Shown here one piece after another: positions 1-11,572 of a stretch of DNA of 64,000 nucleotides (positions are counted from its first letter, which is position 1; the number at the start of each line of letters is the position of its first letter). A model generated the notes under the pieces. The model was not told the DNA's origin, made no database searches, and worked only from the letters and a program-made list of their open reading frames with translations. Source of the stretch: Manduca sexta (lineage: Eukaryota; Arthropoda; Insecta; Lepidoptera; Sphingidae); NCBI RefSeq assembly GCF_014839805.1, contig NC_051141.1:11788777-11852776 (forward strand), read 5' to 3'. Made by a program: the position numbers and the translations under genes.

Positions 1-2218
1 ATGCTCAACAAACAAAGGCGGATTACATGTTTTAAAAAATCTTTTTACCTAATTATTGAGTTATGCTACAATGACTTATTCCCAAAGAGATGTCCAATTT
101 CGTTATCTATACTCAAAATTATATTCCTTTGTTTTTGTTGGCGAATACAATTACCCAATGAAATATTTAACCTATTGGGCTTTATTTGGAATAACCAATG
201 CTGGTGTTAAGATATATGTATGTTATGTTGTTGGTGGCAGGATATATTTTATTTCTGCCCGGAGAACATCCACCGTGCAAAGTTGTTAAAATCCGCCGTA
301 GCGGCCCACGGAAATGTGTCGCGTTCCGGGATCAACCTGCGTATATTCAATTCCAACAGGCCGGCATAATTGTGTCGAGTGTCGAGGGTAGTCATCTCTC
401 GTCAGTAAACATTCTATTGGACCGCACTCCACTCACCATTAGATGCAGAGGGTCACTATGCCGTGCAAGTATAAAAAAACACAGGTACTAGAATATAGTT
501 ACGCTATTTATGCAAGCCAAACTAAAATGCTCGATACATGCAAAAAAAAAATCCACGTGTACCACGACACTAACTGATAAATAACCATTTCATAGAATCT
601 AGATGTGATTTATTACACCTAGAATATTCCGGGAAGTGGCTCCTGAAAATAAAGTGAAATCTAATCCCATCCCAGGTCACAAAGAGTTGAAAGACAATGT
701 TAATCGAGATGTAAAATAAAGAAACGTTTCTCTAAAGCAGAATTTCATGTGTGTTTGAACAACTATAATGTTAATTGAACAAAGACTGTATTAGATTTCT
801 AATCGATCCTTACATGTATAGTATGACGTAAATATATATTTAGAACTATTATTTTAAGTATAGATTGATTGTATGATAAGATCTATTAATATTCTAATTA
901 TATTTTCAATTATATAATTATACTGTGTGGGATACGAAAACAATTTTCTCTTACCAAGTGTGTAGAATTCAAATGTTCATGGAGTTAAAACATTAGGTGA
1001 AACTATCTGCGTAGTAGTTTCTAGAAAAGCCTGCTCCCAACACTAGTATTACACTTTAGATCATATTATCGTAAATCAATGGACAGTCGCACGACCAGCG
1101 TAATGCGTAAATACATGTAAAACTTTTGCAATATGCAAACCGTTTTGGGAACAGCCAGATAAATGTTATGAACCGCGGCGAGCGAGTTTAATATTTGCAA
1201 CTTTGTGTCCGCCGCTGTGAATGTGCGTCCATGTTTATGATGCACTATAAGCTGCTTTTAGTTTGCGAAATTTTCATTCACCGCTTCAAATATCGGCCTT
1301 ATATTCATATTTCATAGTAATCCAAGACTAATGAAGGCTCTGATCGCGTATGCCGCTCCGGTTCAATTGAAATGCACGGGGAATTAATGCAAATGCAGAC
1401 GGAACTATAATCTCCTGTTTATGGAATCTCATATTGGTGTCCGTTTGGGAAAATATGTTGATGGATTCATCGATTTTGCCCCGTTCATTTAGACGACAAT
1501 TATTGCGAGTATTATTCGGAGTGAAATATTAACACTTACCAGATTAATAAAGCAATTCAGACTGTTAAGTTGAATTTTGACTGTTTAGATTCGAATTTTG
1601 ATATATGTATATGATATCTAATAAAATCACGGACGATGAAATAATCGTAAAATGTGTAATTAAACGGAGGTCAATATATCTGACCAGCAACGATCGCTGC
1701 AATGTTATGAAATTAATTTGTCTACGATTCGGCGTGGACTAGGCCGCACACAATATCTTCAATGTCAATTTGAATCGAAATCCAATCTCGAGTATTCAGC
1801 GGCCGTTCAAAATCAGCTACACACGATGTACGGCCGCCCTTTGTATCGTATCTGTAGGTTAATTGACGGAAGGCAGTGCATAGATGTAATGCGGCGGCTA
1901 GACCAATTCCAATCACAGTAGAACAATACCACTGCAAGTTACATGACAATGACAACTCCCGTGGCATCCGAGACGAGGAGCAGGCTGCGAAATGAGAAAC
2001 CGCAGGTTCTGTCCCCACCGGAACAAAGATTGCCCGATACGAAAACGGGGCGATAGAAGAATACAATGTCTGGAGATTATATCTTGGAATGAGTTAATTT
2101 GTTCTTATGAAACCTGCTTTAATAATTGTATTTGGTAGTCTTATAGTATTGTTTCACGATTGTTAGGATTGTCTTTTTCCACTCTCTGAACGCTAAGCTT
2201 ACAGTAATGATTACTTAC
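1..2218. other. Left flank, non-coding
   Basis: No convincing gene. A GC-richer block at about 289-480 looks like part of a dispersed repeat but I cannot name the family. About 1130-1480 is unusually varied sequence for this AT-rich flank and holds a perfect POU-type octamer ATGCAAAT at 1387-1394, so it could be regulatory. The open minus-strand frame at 1722-2066 resembles no family I know and has no supporting splice context beyond that noted for the exon candidate at 2219-2325. Confidence 0.4.
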
Positions 2219-2325
2219 ATATGTCGAGTGCGCGAAGTAGCGTGGTCTCCACAAGCAGCAGCAACGCTACCACACACGGCACCATCTCGCCACGCTCACT
2301 TCACCATTCTACCGACGCCTCAATT
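2219..2325 (-). CDS. Candidate first coding exon with signal peptide (minus strand)
   Basis: On the minus strand a good acceptor (GTGTTTCAG, ending at 2326) is followed by a short leader and an ATG at 2285. It reads MVPCVVALLLLVETTLLRAL and two more residues before a consensus donor GTAAGT (2218-2213). The peptide has a hydrophobic core like a secretory signal, so this could be the first coding exon of a secreted or membrane protein. A short upstream ATG (reading MVK-stop) precedes it. A possible next exon begins after CTCCAG near 2068 and stays open for about 42 codons, but I recognise no domain there. The call rests on splice signals plus hydrophobicity only and could be chance. Confidence 0.28.
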
Positions 2326-3746
2326 CTGAAACACAAAGTCCACTGTAGTTGACACAGATTTTAGTGAAGTTCTTATAATGCGCATGCCCTTATCCCTTTG
2401 TCTAGAATGTCCGCACATTTTCACAATATTCATGTACTAAGTTTAGTGGTTTTGTAGGTTTAATGCGTTTACGGGGTCATAATAGTTTAACATGAATTAG
2501 ATTTCATCATCATTTTCACTAACGCAGCGTATGTGGTAGACACCGCATGAGCTCGCCCGATTCTGCTACAATGGGTTTGCCTAAAAGTGGTCTCTATTCT
2601 GCAGCTCGTTTATCGGAATGGTTATCGGTTCATTGGCTGATATGAGCATGCTCATTGCCTTTTTAGCTTGCTTTTCCGTTTTTCGTTAAGCCTTAATGGA
2701 CACTTTCGCGTCTGTAAGTGCATATATTATTTTTAAATGTCGAAGGGTGAAATACGAAACCGAAAACCTGCCGAGTTTATGAAACTATATTTCTTATCGC
2801 TCGGAGGGTAGACGTAGGTAAATGTTGATTAAGATCACCCAATTTCCGTCTCGAGACGTTTATTTTAAATTTTAAAATGTCGCAAAACATTTACGTCAAC
2901 GTATAACCCTCTGTCTGCCTTTATCAGTAAAGCAAAGCTACTGTTAACGTTATATTCAATATTTTTCTACAAAACAATTTTAATTGGTTTTACAATAACA
3001 AAGGAGAATGCCCATTTTTGTATGAAAGTTGGGCTACGCTTGCGTCTGTACAAAACCTTCACTAAACTATAGGGAATATGTCCTAGTTTTTATAAAAATT
3101 TAAAACAATTGGATATTCGATTGGAGTTCGGAGTAATCAGATTTTTTATAACGCGGTTATTTTGAGGTTAAGTATGGACTGCAATAATGTACGGTAGAAA
3201 GTACTTACGTGCCTAAGTAAGTTCAATATGGCAGTACCTAATTGTTATTGCAATAAGCAATTATTGGATGTTCTTTTCACCTAGCTTTAATTGCCCTCAT
3301 AAGAAACTGATAGGTACTAACATATCTGATAAGACGAAACTTCAATAAAACTTCTAAGATAGTATGACGGAATATTAGTTTTTCACGGAGGATATGTTAC
3401 CTGATCTTTTGTGTATATATTTTTCTGCATAACGACTTATTCTATTACATGGATTACGTAATCTTTTTTTCCATCTACCATTATCTCACTCCAATATGGC
3501 GTCAATACATATTGTAGAATAGATTCAGCTTAGCTTTTATGACCGGCTGTATGCCTGACGCCAACCGTCTTTGGAGGATTCCGATCCCAGGCCACTCACT
3601 TCACAGCCTGATTAGGCTAATAGTTAATTATCATAGGGAAAGAAAAATAAAACGAGAAATACGATATCCGATGTATATTTTTAATAGAGGTATATATTCT
3701 TGGCATCCTAAAATAAAAAAAAGAATTTGATATAGTTGCAGCAGGT
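2326..3746. other. Non-coding stretch
   Basis: AT-rich sequence with scattered short ORFs and no recognisable domain, RNA gene or complete repeat. Confidence 0.5.
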
Positions 3747-3875
3747 TTATATATACTCCTGAAGTGAGTGAATGACTTCTTGCAGCGCTGGCCAGGTCAT
3801 GTCATGTTGTTGTCTGTGAACCTCTCCATTAGCTGATCTCCAGCAGGCAACACAAACTCATTCCAGCCTTGAAAC
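3747..3875 (-). pseudogene. Broken exon-like fragment, minus strand
   Basis: After a minus-strand acceptor (TTTTAG, ending at 3876) the sequence reads FQGWNEFVLPAGDQLMERFT and a few more residues to a TGA. A neighbouring frame then continues with MTWPALQEVIHSLQEYI to a TAA at 3749-3747. The two frames overlap at a short CATGA duplication, so the simplest reading is one coding segment broken by a 5-bp insertion, or a terminal exon that stops at the first TGA. The pattern faintly recalls the last helices of a death domain, but that is only an impression. Family unknown. Confidence 0.25.
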
Positions 3876-4497
3876 CTAAAATATAATGTAGAAGTTGAGT
3901 AAACATGTTTCCATTATTATTATTATTAAACTGTTTTCTTTAACTTTGGCAAGATTTTTCCCACATTTTGGGTATGTTAATAATAATCTACATAACTTAC
4001 AAACCGGACAGCTCGTCCAAGAAATATACTTATCGTTGCTTTGGCACTGCAAAGGTGCAGTTAATACACCGCCGGGTTATGCCGTCTCGATTAACTGTCC
4101 TGGGTCTAGGCTCTAGACGACATTGCGTCTCAAAGTTCGAAACACACACTATACACGTTGTTTTTTAAGAGAGGATTTCTCGACTCAACATTAAAATACA
4201 TAAGAAAAACACTCCGATTTTGAGTAAGATAAAATATTAAAATATAATATATAATGATTTAACATTCAAACAAATCTAAAGTGTCAAAATGTCACTAATT
4301 TCAGTTGCCAGTGTAATAATAATCTGTACCCATATTTTTATAATTAAATAATAAAGTCCAGATATGTTTTAGCTGACTTTAGTATTTCTGTCAATGCAAG
4401 TACAAGTCGCCATTTGTTTGTTTTTGGAACGATAAATATTTTCTCTTTTTTACCAGCTATTTGGAGTTTGGTCATAATTATTAAGTAAAATGTATTA
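3876..4497. other. Non-coding stretch
   Basis: AT-rich; no gene or repeat recognised. Confidence 0.5.
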
Positions 4498-4512
4498 TTT
4501 TATAGCAATATA
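4498..4512. repeat. Target-site duplication of SINE, left copy
   Basis: TTTTATAGCAATATA matches 4839-4853 (TTTTATAACAATATA) with one mismatch. The pair brackets the SINE exactly. Confidence 0.8.
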
Positions 4513-4838
4513 TAATAATAATATCAGCCCTGTATTATATACTTGCCCACTGCTGAGCACGGGCCTCCTCTACTACTGAGAGGGATTAGGCCTTAGTCCA
4601 CCACGCTGGCCTAGTGCGGATTGGTAGACTTCACACACCTTCGAAATTCCTATAGAGAACTTCTCAGATGTGCAGGTTTCCTCACGATGTTTTCCTTCAC
4701 CGTTAAAGCGAACGATAAATACACAAAGAATACACACATGATTTTTTAGAAAAGTCAGAGGTGTGTGCCCTTGGGATTTGAACCTGCGGACATTCGTCTC
4801 GGCAGTCCGTTCCACACCCAACTAGGCTATCGCCGCTC
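4513..4838 (-). mobile_element. tRNA-derived SINE, full length
   Basis: On the minus strand the element begins with a tRNA-like head (AAGAGCGGCGATAGCCTAGT). The Pol III box B GGTTCAAATCCC lies at 4784-4773, followed by the conserved body common to lepidopteran SINEs (CACGGGCCTCCTCTAC on the + strand near its tail). It is flanked by a 15-bp target-site duplication, TTTTATAGCAATATA at 4498-4512 and TTTTATAACAATATA at 4839-4853, differing at one base. Both ends are therefore defined and the copy is complete and fairly recent. Confidence 0.85.
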
Positions 4839-4853
4839 TTTTATAACAATATA

Positions 4854-5477
4854 TTTGAGATGAATAAATATATTGTTATAAAATAATATACATATATATT
4901 AAAGAAGATTCAAGTACAAGCACATCTATCGTACTTATTTACTTTTTTATTACATTTAAAATGGGAATTTGTTAAAAATTGGTATCATTTCGCCATATTG
5001 GCAGTAAATTATCCGGTGTTTCATTTGCAACAATTAAACAACTTTTTATTTTCCTATCTTTTAAACCCCCATTCGCTTACGACTGAAATAAATACAAATG
5101 AAGTAATAATTAAAATGATGATTTTCTGGAGATATTTGGTTAAGACGCATGACTAACGCAAAGATAGCCTGGTTTTGGGCATTGTCCTTTAATGATTTTA
5201 GAAAACAAAAATTACCCAAAAAGTATGACTACGCTATTATCTATTCATTTGAGTATTTTTTTATATAACAGTCTCATTTGATTTAATAAACACTATTAGT
5301 GATAAAATGTATATACCTGAAGCTAAGTAAATAACTGTTTTTGCAAGAAAAGCATTCGATAATCTTACTGGTCTTTTTAGTTAAAATAAAAAAAAATGAG
5401 ATGTTAAAAACTACAAACAAAGATACAGATTATACAGAAATCCGAATATATAATGCACCTACCATGATTATCTCTGC
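4854..5477. other. Non-coding stretch
   Basis: AT-rich; no gene seen. Confidence 0.5.
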
Positions 5478-5569
5478 TCCACCCTAAGGTTGGCTGGGAG
5501 AGAATGCCTACGGCATTAACTCCGCCTATGTATAATTTTTGTACGTGAAGTACAAATAAATAAATAAAT
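5478..5569 (+). mobile_element. 3' end of a retroposon (LINE/SINE tail)
   Basis: The segment CTCCACCCTAAGGTTGGCTG, followed by GAGAATGCC...GGCATTAACTCCGCC, a short AT stretch and a terminal (AAAT)n tail, is the familiar 3' end of an insect non-LTR retroposon. The body is missing (5' truncation). Family from memory only. Confidence 0.55.
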
Positions 5570-7497
5570 TAATTAATCCAGGATACATTGCTTTAAAGTC
5601 AACGAAGTGGTACCGCGGTTCCATGCGTTAATAGTTTACGGTTTGATAAAAAATTTGAATGCTAACTTCAAGTTGGCCCAAGTGAATGACGTCGCTAATT
5701 ACGAAAGCGTCAACCCTGTACAACGTATTAAAACTTCTATTTTCCCAAATAAGTAAAATAAACACTCCGGTAAAACTACACAGTACACACATTCGTATGG
5801 CCGACGGCGCCGCGCCGCGACACCCCGTAGGCTCTCACGGAACAAAGCGTTACCCGGAAAAGTTACAGAAAATAGTTTTTATGAATGATTTTTTAGATTT
5901 TAATAACTTGGAAATATCAATATGAAGCAAAAAAGACAACATAAACTTAAATGTTTGTGTGAGCATATATAACATAAATAATTTTAATGCATAAATTATT
6001 TTAAAACAATGATGACATGCGTGAGATGACAGAAAATGCAAAAAATAAAGCATTTATGATCAATTCTATACAAATATGTATAATTGATTGACAATATGAC
6101 AGTTAGAAATCACATCTAAAATAAAAGACATGATAGGACAAACAACCATAAATAATGATTTAGCTAACATCAGTCCGCATTATACATACGAAATCTCAAT
6201 CATATTGTGTATTCAAATGCGCTTTCGGCGCATTATGACAGGCGTATTAGCTAATATTAGCTATATTATATTAAATTGACGTACCCCAATGTAAAGATAC
6301 CATGGATGTTTGTCACTAAAGTCTAGAAATATAAAGTTTGTAATGTTACTATTAGACGCACTTTTAGAAGCGACTTAAAAGTTGAACGGAATCAATCAAA
6401 CAAGTAATACATGGCCAGGATATAGAAAACGGTTAGTAATCATTAAAGACACATCACACTGACAAAGCGGCTCACCACAACTAACGCAGCGGATCAAGGA
6501 CGATTGAAACTCAATTGGGACAGGAGATCAAAGGGGAATTATGGATGCGTATGCGGTAGATACGAATGGTCGTAGATTTTAGTACCAAAGCGACGTGTAG
6601 CGTCACGATACAGTGCACATAAAATAATGATAGATAGAGTGAACTCCACTTACTGCTATTACAGAAGTTATTGTGGGGGTCATGACATTGACAGAGTAAG
6701 AAATACTTTTTTAAGAAAAAATATATTGATCTCTATCAGTTTCATTTTTAATTTAGTTTCCGTCATGGCGTACCTAAATAATAAATCAGGTCTGTTTGTA
6801 AGCGCTAATAAAGATATTTACACTATGAAATAACCGTTATAAGCTTAACTCAGCGACTTCGCCAAATCTGTTTTACGCTTTCATTGATATCAGTATGTAG
6901 TTCGGGTAAAAGTACACTGGTTCTATCAGCACACACTCTAGTCGCACCGTTCGTTTTCGTTTCAATAGAACCCTGCCAACATTTTATCCAATTTTAGGCT
7001 CGGTAACGGTAATCCGACGAACAGTAACTAATACAATTTGTGCAAAACCACGAGTTCAAGCCACAAAACGAATTAAATAACCAGATGAAACAATAACAGG
7101 AAAAGAGATTTCAAAGAAATAAACAAAACTCTTACACTGAATAGATATACGCGTAACATCAATGTGTACAGTGCATAAGCCCTTCAACTCGTAACAAAAG
7201 AATGACTGTTGGTGCCTAACAATAGCGCGAATGTCGTTAAAGATCTAGACTGGTGTCAAGGTCCGTAGTAACGTGGTGTTGATGGACAATGCGTCTTTTA
7301 TAAGTGTCATCCACACAAGTCATTAAGCCTACCACATTGTTTGCATCAAAAGAAACCCGTTGTTTTTCTTTTATATTCGTTTGTAAGTCATTTTCACCTT
7401 TCATATAAATTCTTTAGATTTGTGGTTTTGAATTTTGTTACAATTAAAAAATAGGGATGGTAACACATTCAGGAGGGAAATGGAAAAATAGTCATAG
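5570..7497. other. Non-coding stretch
   Basis: Short ORFs of 60-80 codons occur on both strands but show no domain or codon bias. Nothing identifiable. Confidence 0.5.
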
Positions 7498-7760
7498 ACT
7501 ACTTGGGTGGCGTTGTTGTATTAGTGGCGGAACGCAGTACACACTAGTCTGAGGTCCCAAGTTTAAATCCTGGGTCGGGAAAGTGATATTAGGGTTTTCT
7601 GTTCAGTAGCAGTCCGAAGTCTGGAATTTATGCCCGCTATGGCGATAGGCTCGCCCTCTATCACATCATGAGACGGAACACAAATGGTGAAAAGTGGTTG
7701 TCCACTGTTCTGGCGACACCTCTGCCTACCCCTTTGGATATAAAGGCATGATGTGTTTTA
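7498..7760 (+). mobile_element. tRNA-derived SINE (second family)
   Basis: An A-box-like TGGGTGGCGTTG near 7504 and a box B GTTTAAATCCT at 7561-7571 mark the tRNA-derived head. The body (ATCATGAGACGGAACACA, then GTGAAAAGTGG and CTACCCCTTTGGATATAAAG) matches a SINE I recall as widespread in Lepidoptera. Exact ends and a target duplication could not be fixed. It is a different family from the SINE at 4513-4838. Confidence 0.75.
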
Positions 7761-9687
7761 GTATTAATAGCCCTTAATAAAAATATTAAAATGTTTGACT
7801 GATAAACCCCTTACAGCCGAAACCGGTGGCCTTAGAAGCATGAAATATACAAAAATTCCGACAATACAATAAATTTGGCCGACAACGGTTCTTTACCGCC
7901 GATATCAATAAACCTCCCAATCATGTTTGTTGATCCGTCGTGAAAATGAACTGATGAGAATTAAAATTGATTTATTCTAGGGATGGGATCAAAAATTTTA
8001 GGAACAGTGAAGAGATGGTCGAAGAAGAGAATAGGGAAACTATAAGAACATTCGTTATTTTAAAATTAGAATTTAAAAAAGTCGCGTTGAGAATATATTA
8101 TAATATATACTCGTATATTACTGGTATGTTACTAGGTACGTATTTTTTTAAATAGTACGAATAATATCAGCGTTATGAAAATTCAACTGAAAGTCATAAT
8201 CATTTAAGATTTTTTTCTCACACAATCCAAAGGAACAAACATGTTGATAAAAGATTTATTTATTCACTTGTCAGAGGATTCTAAATCATCCTTGCTGCCT
8301 CGAAAGGGGCCACCGTGTAGTTTTAGTAGGCATGGCACTGTAGGGTTTAACAGCATTAGAGGCATGGCCAACCAGCCACCTGATGTCTCTCATCTTTATG
8401 GTTACTTATATTTAGAACCTTGCTATAAACAAAGAAGTACCATACAAGGTCTTTACTTCGATAAAGTAATATATATTTTTACGCTAGATAATAATACATA
8501 GGAAAATCCTTCAACTTCAGATATAATATAAATTTGTTTTGTTAATACTTATTGACATCCACATAATGTGTGCTTTTTTTCTAATATTAAATTTGTAAGA
8601 GGCTTAACAAAATCTATATTTATAACTACTTACAGCTTAAGAATATACCCAGGTGGGAGTATTGTTGTAGGTAGCACGAAACAAAAGAATTGAAGCAATA
8701 TATTGACCATTTTGAAAACTAATGCATATCTATATTTTAAGTTTTAGACGACATTACAGGCACAAGGTGTAATCAAATTAATTTTGATAATTTGTTAACT
8801 TGCCTGGCTTTATACTGTTTCAGTATGAGATCAATTTATTGTTCTAGCATTTGTCAAAAAGATTTTAGCTTAGCTTTTACCTTAATTATGTACAAATCAT
8901 CCAAAAGAAGTTCTTTTATATAATTTTTAACTATTACAAATAATAGAATATTAGTATGCAACCATGTTAAGAATAAAGTGTAACACTCCTCACTGTTCCT
9001 AATGTTTATGCCAACACCAATATCAATAAGAAAACATGCAAATTGAAAGTCAACATGTTATATTCTGAATAAAGGTGTGGGTTTAAATTCAGATAAATTT
9101 TACAAAATACTACATTATAAAATCCCTAATGGGATTGGCAAAATATATCTAATAAACTTAATAAATTATAACTTTGTTTTGAAGATGTATCATTTTTTTT
9201 AAATACTCTTACAATATAAAATGGAACAAAATCATTTAGGGAATACATGAATACTTATGATAGAATTATGAAATAGGTAAGGGTATATTCTTTAGAGGGA
9301 AAGAATATTATATTACATAATAGACAGATTGCATTCAGATTTTATGGTTTAGTTATATATTTTAATAACCAAGCCAATCTTATTTAATCTTGCCTTGTTT
9401 CTTTTTCAAACAAATGCAACAGGCCTGCTAAAAAATAATATACATCAAAATAACAATATTGCATTTAATATATTATGTTGATGACAATTAATATTTTTAA
9501 ATAAAGGTGAATAAGTAATTTAAATACTTTTTAACAAGATAATATTATTTCATTAATAATTGAATATGTAGGTATATCATTTATTAGTGAACTTTCTATT
9601 CTTTACAAGATTGAATAATGTTTTAGTTAGTACGTACGAAACATTTAAAATTATAATAATTATTTACTACTTCAGTACCTCTATAAA

Positions 9688-9718
<31 letters not shown>

Positions 9719-11509
9719 ATGTTTGAATATAGTATCAGATTGGAATATTGTGAAAAAATATATAAAACTTGCGACAGTGTTGATTGTAGTACCTGAGAAG
9801 TATGCATCCGATAATAAAGAACTAACAATAGTTTCACGTAAGTTATTACTCGACTGTCACCATTTGCGTATACAAAAACATAAATTATAATTTAAAGTAT
9901 GACTTAAATCTTTCTGTGTATGGTGTTCGAGACACACTAAACTAACCAAGCAGTATAAACAAGAATGCAACGCACCTTCAAGAGGCAGGTACATAGGTGG
10001 AACCCGGTTACATGGACAGTAAATTAACATAACTTCGTCCTTACACCGATTAAAACACTCGCCATAACTTATAGCAACACTCAAGTATTAAACACAAATC
10101 AAATAATTAACGACCATTCTAAAACATTTCATTTAAATTTTTGTGTAAATGTTCAAATTATCGGAACACCACCGAGGCAACCAAGCAATAGGGCCCTTTG
10201 AATGCATTGAAGTGCGCTTCGAATGACTGATGGCATTGACAGTGTACTCTGTCGTCTATGGGCACCTTTCGGTCTCATAATACTACTACCACACGATTAG
10301 AGCCTTTTGATAGGAAAAAATGTTGGACGGTGTAGAGTGTAAATAAGTTAATATTTTAAAAATCTAACTGCACAACATGCCTTATAAAGATAATATATAT
10401 ACCTAATTTCAACAATATAATTCATTTTAATCTAACACCAGTTTCTTCAACTTATTTGAGGATAACAAACAACGGCACAAAGATTTACAAACTAAATAAA
10501 ATAATATAAAATTTACAAATTTACTAACTTACATATAATTTCGCTAAGCTTGACAGCTATATACACGCATTTAAGAAATCTTGTGTGAATACAGCAATAA
10601 AATACAAAAAAAAATTGAAATAGCATTGAAATATTGAATAATGAAAGCAATTTTTTTACTAAATAATGTTTTATTGTCTCTATGTATTGGTTGGGCCAAA
10701 TGTCCAACTGTGTAGTTAACCTATTATATTGCACAGATACAAAATTTTCATAAACTATCTTATGTACGAATTTTCAAAATCAGACCGGAAACTAGTGTCA
10801 GATGACAATTTACCAAACACAATATATCCGGGCCGGCGCGGCCGGACATTGTCACAGATATTTTACAATTTATACCACCAGGTGGGAGGCCTCGTATATA
10901 TAAACTATTTATTGAATGAATTTGATGAAATACAGTACATATGTTTCGCTCTTACAATCGTATTAAGAATTTATTACCATTATCATTCTTCAACCAAAAA
11001 AATATGTTCTTCCAAAAAAAAACCAAAATAAAAGCCAACCCCAAATCCAAAAAAAAATCAAAATAAAAGCGCTAATTTTAAAGATAGAGGCATAAAACGG
11101 CAATGTTGAAGGTAGGCGGATGGGTCCCTTCGCCGACCCGTCTCGCTGCGGCCTGTCGCGCTGACCAGCCTCGGCAAGTGGACGTGGTCCATAAAACATA
11201 TTTGTTTTAGTACAATTCCACACTATTAAGGGTATTTTCGTAATGTCGGGGATAAATATTTTTAGTAATTGGTAAACCTGAATGAGCGTTTTATAATTTT
11301 TTTTTTGTAACTATGTTTTTTGACAATGTGTAGCCCAGTTAAATAAATTATTATTTTATGTAGGTAATAATATTAAGAATGACACCTTTTAATTTTGTAC
11401 TGTAAAATATTATCATCTTGCACCTGGTCACTCCGTGATATATTTTTCTTCAATCTCACAAATCGTACTTATACCTCAAAAGAAAATAAACTTTTACTAT
11501 CTTCACAAA
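7761..11509. other. Intergenic region upstream of UBE2K
   Basis: No gene. About 8280-8400 and 10140-10330 are GC-richer and repeat-like but unassigned. 9688-9713 is a (TA)n run. 11100-11180 is a GC-rich block about 0.35 kb before the UBE2K start codon and could belong to its promoter. No clear TATA or initiator could be assigned. Confidence 0.45.
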
Positions 11510-11572
11510 ATGGCAAATATAGCCTCCAAGCGCATAAAACGAGAATTTAAGGAGATTATGAAAAGCGAAGAG
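11510..11572 (+). CDS. Ubc4: UBE2K coding exon 1
   Basis: 21 codons, [20 protein letters not shown] plus E, followed by donor GTGAGC at 11573. The ATG is the first in this frame and its protein start matches the family's conserved [15 protein letters not shown]. The context CACAAAATGG is a good insect start. Confidence 0.95.
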
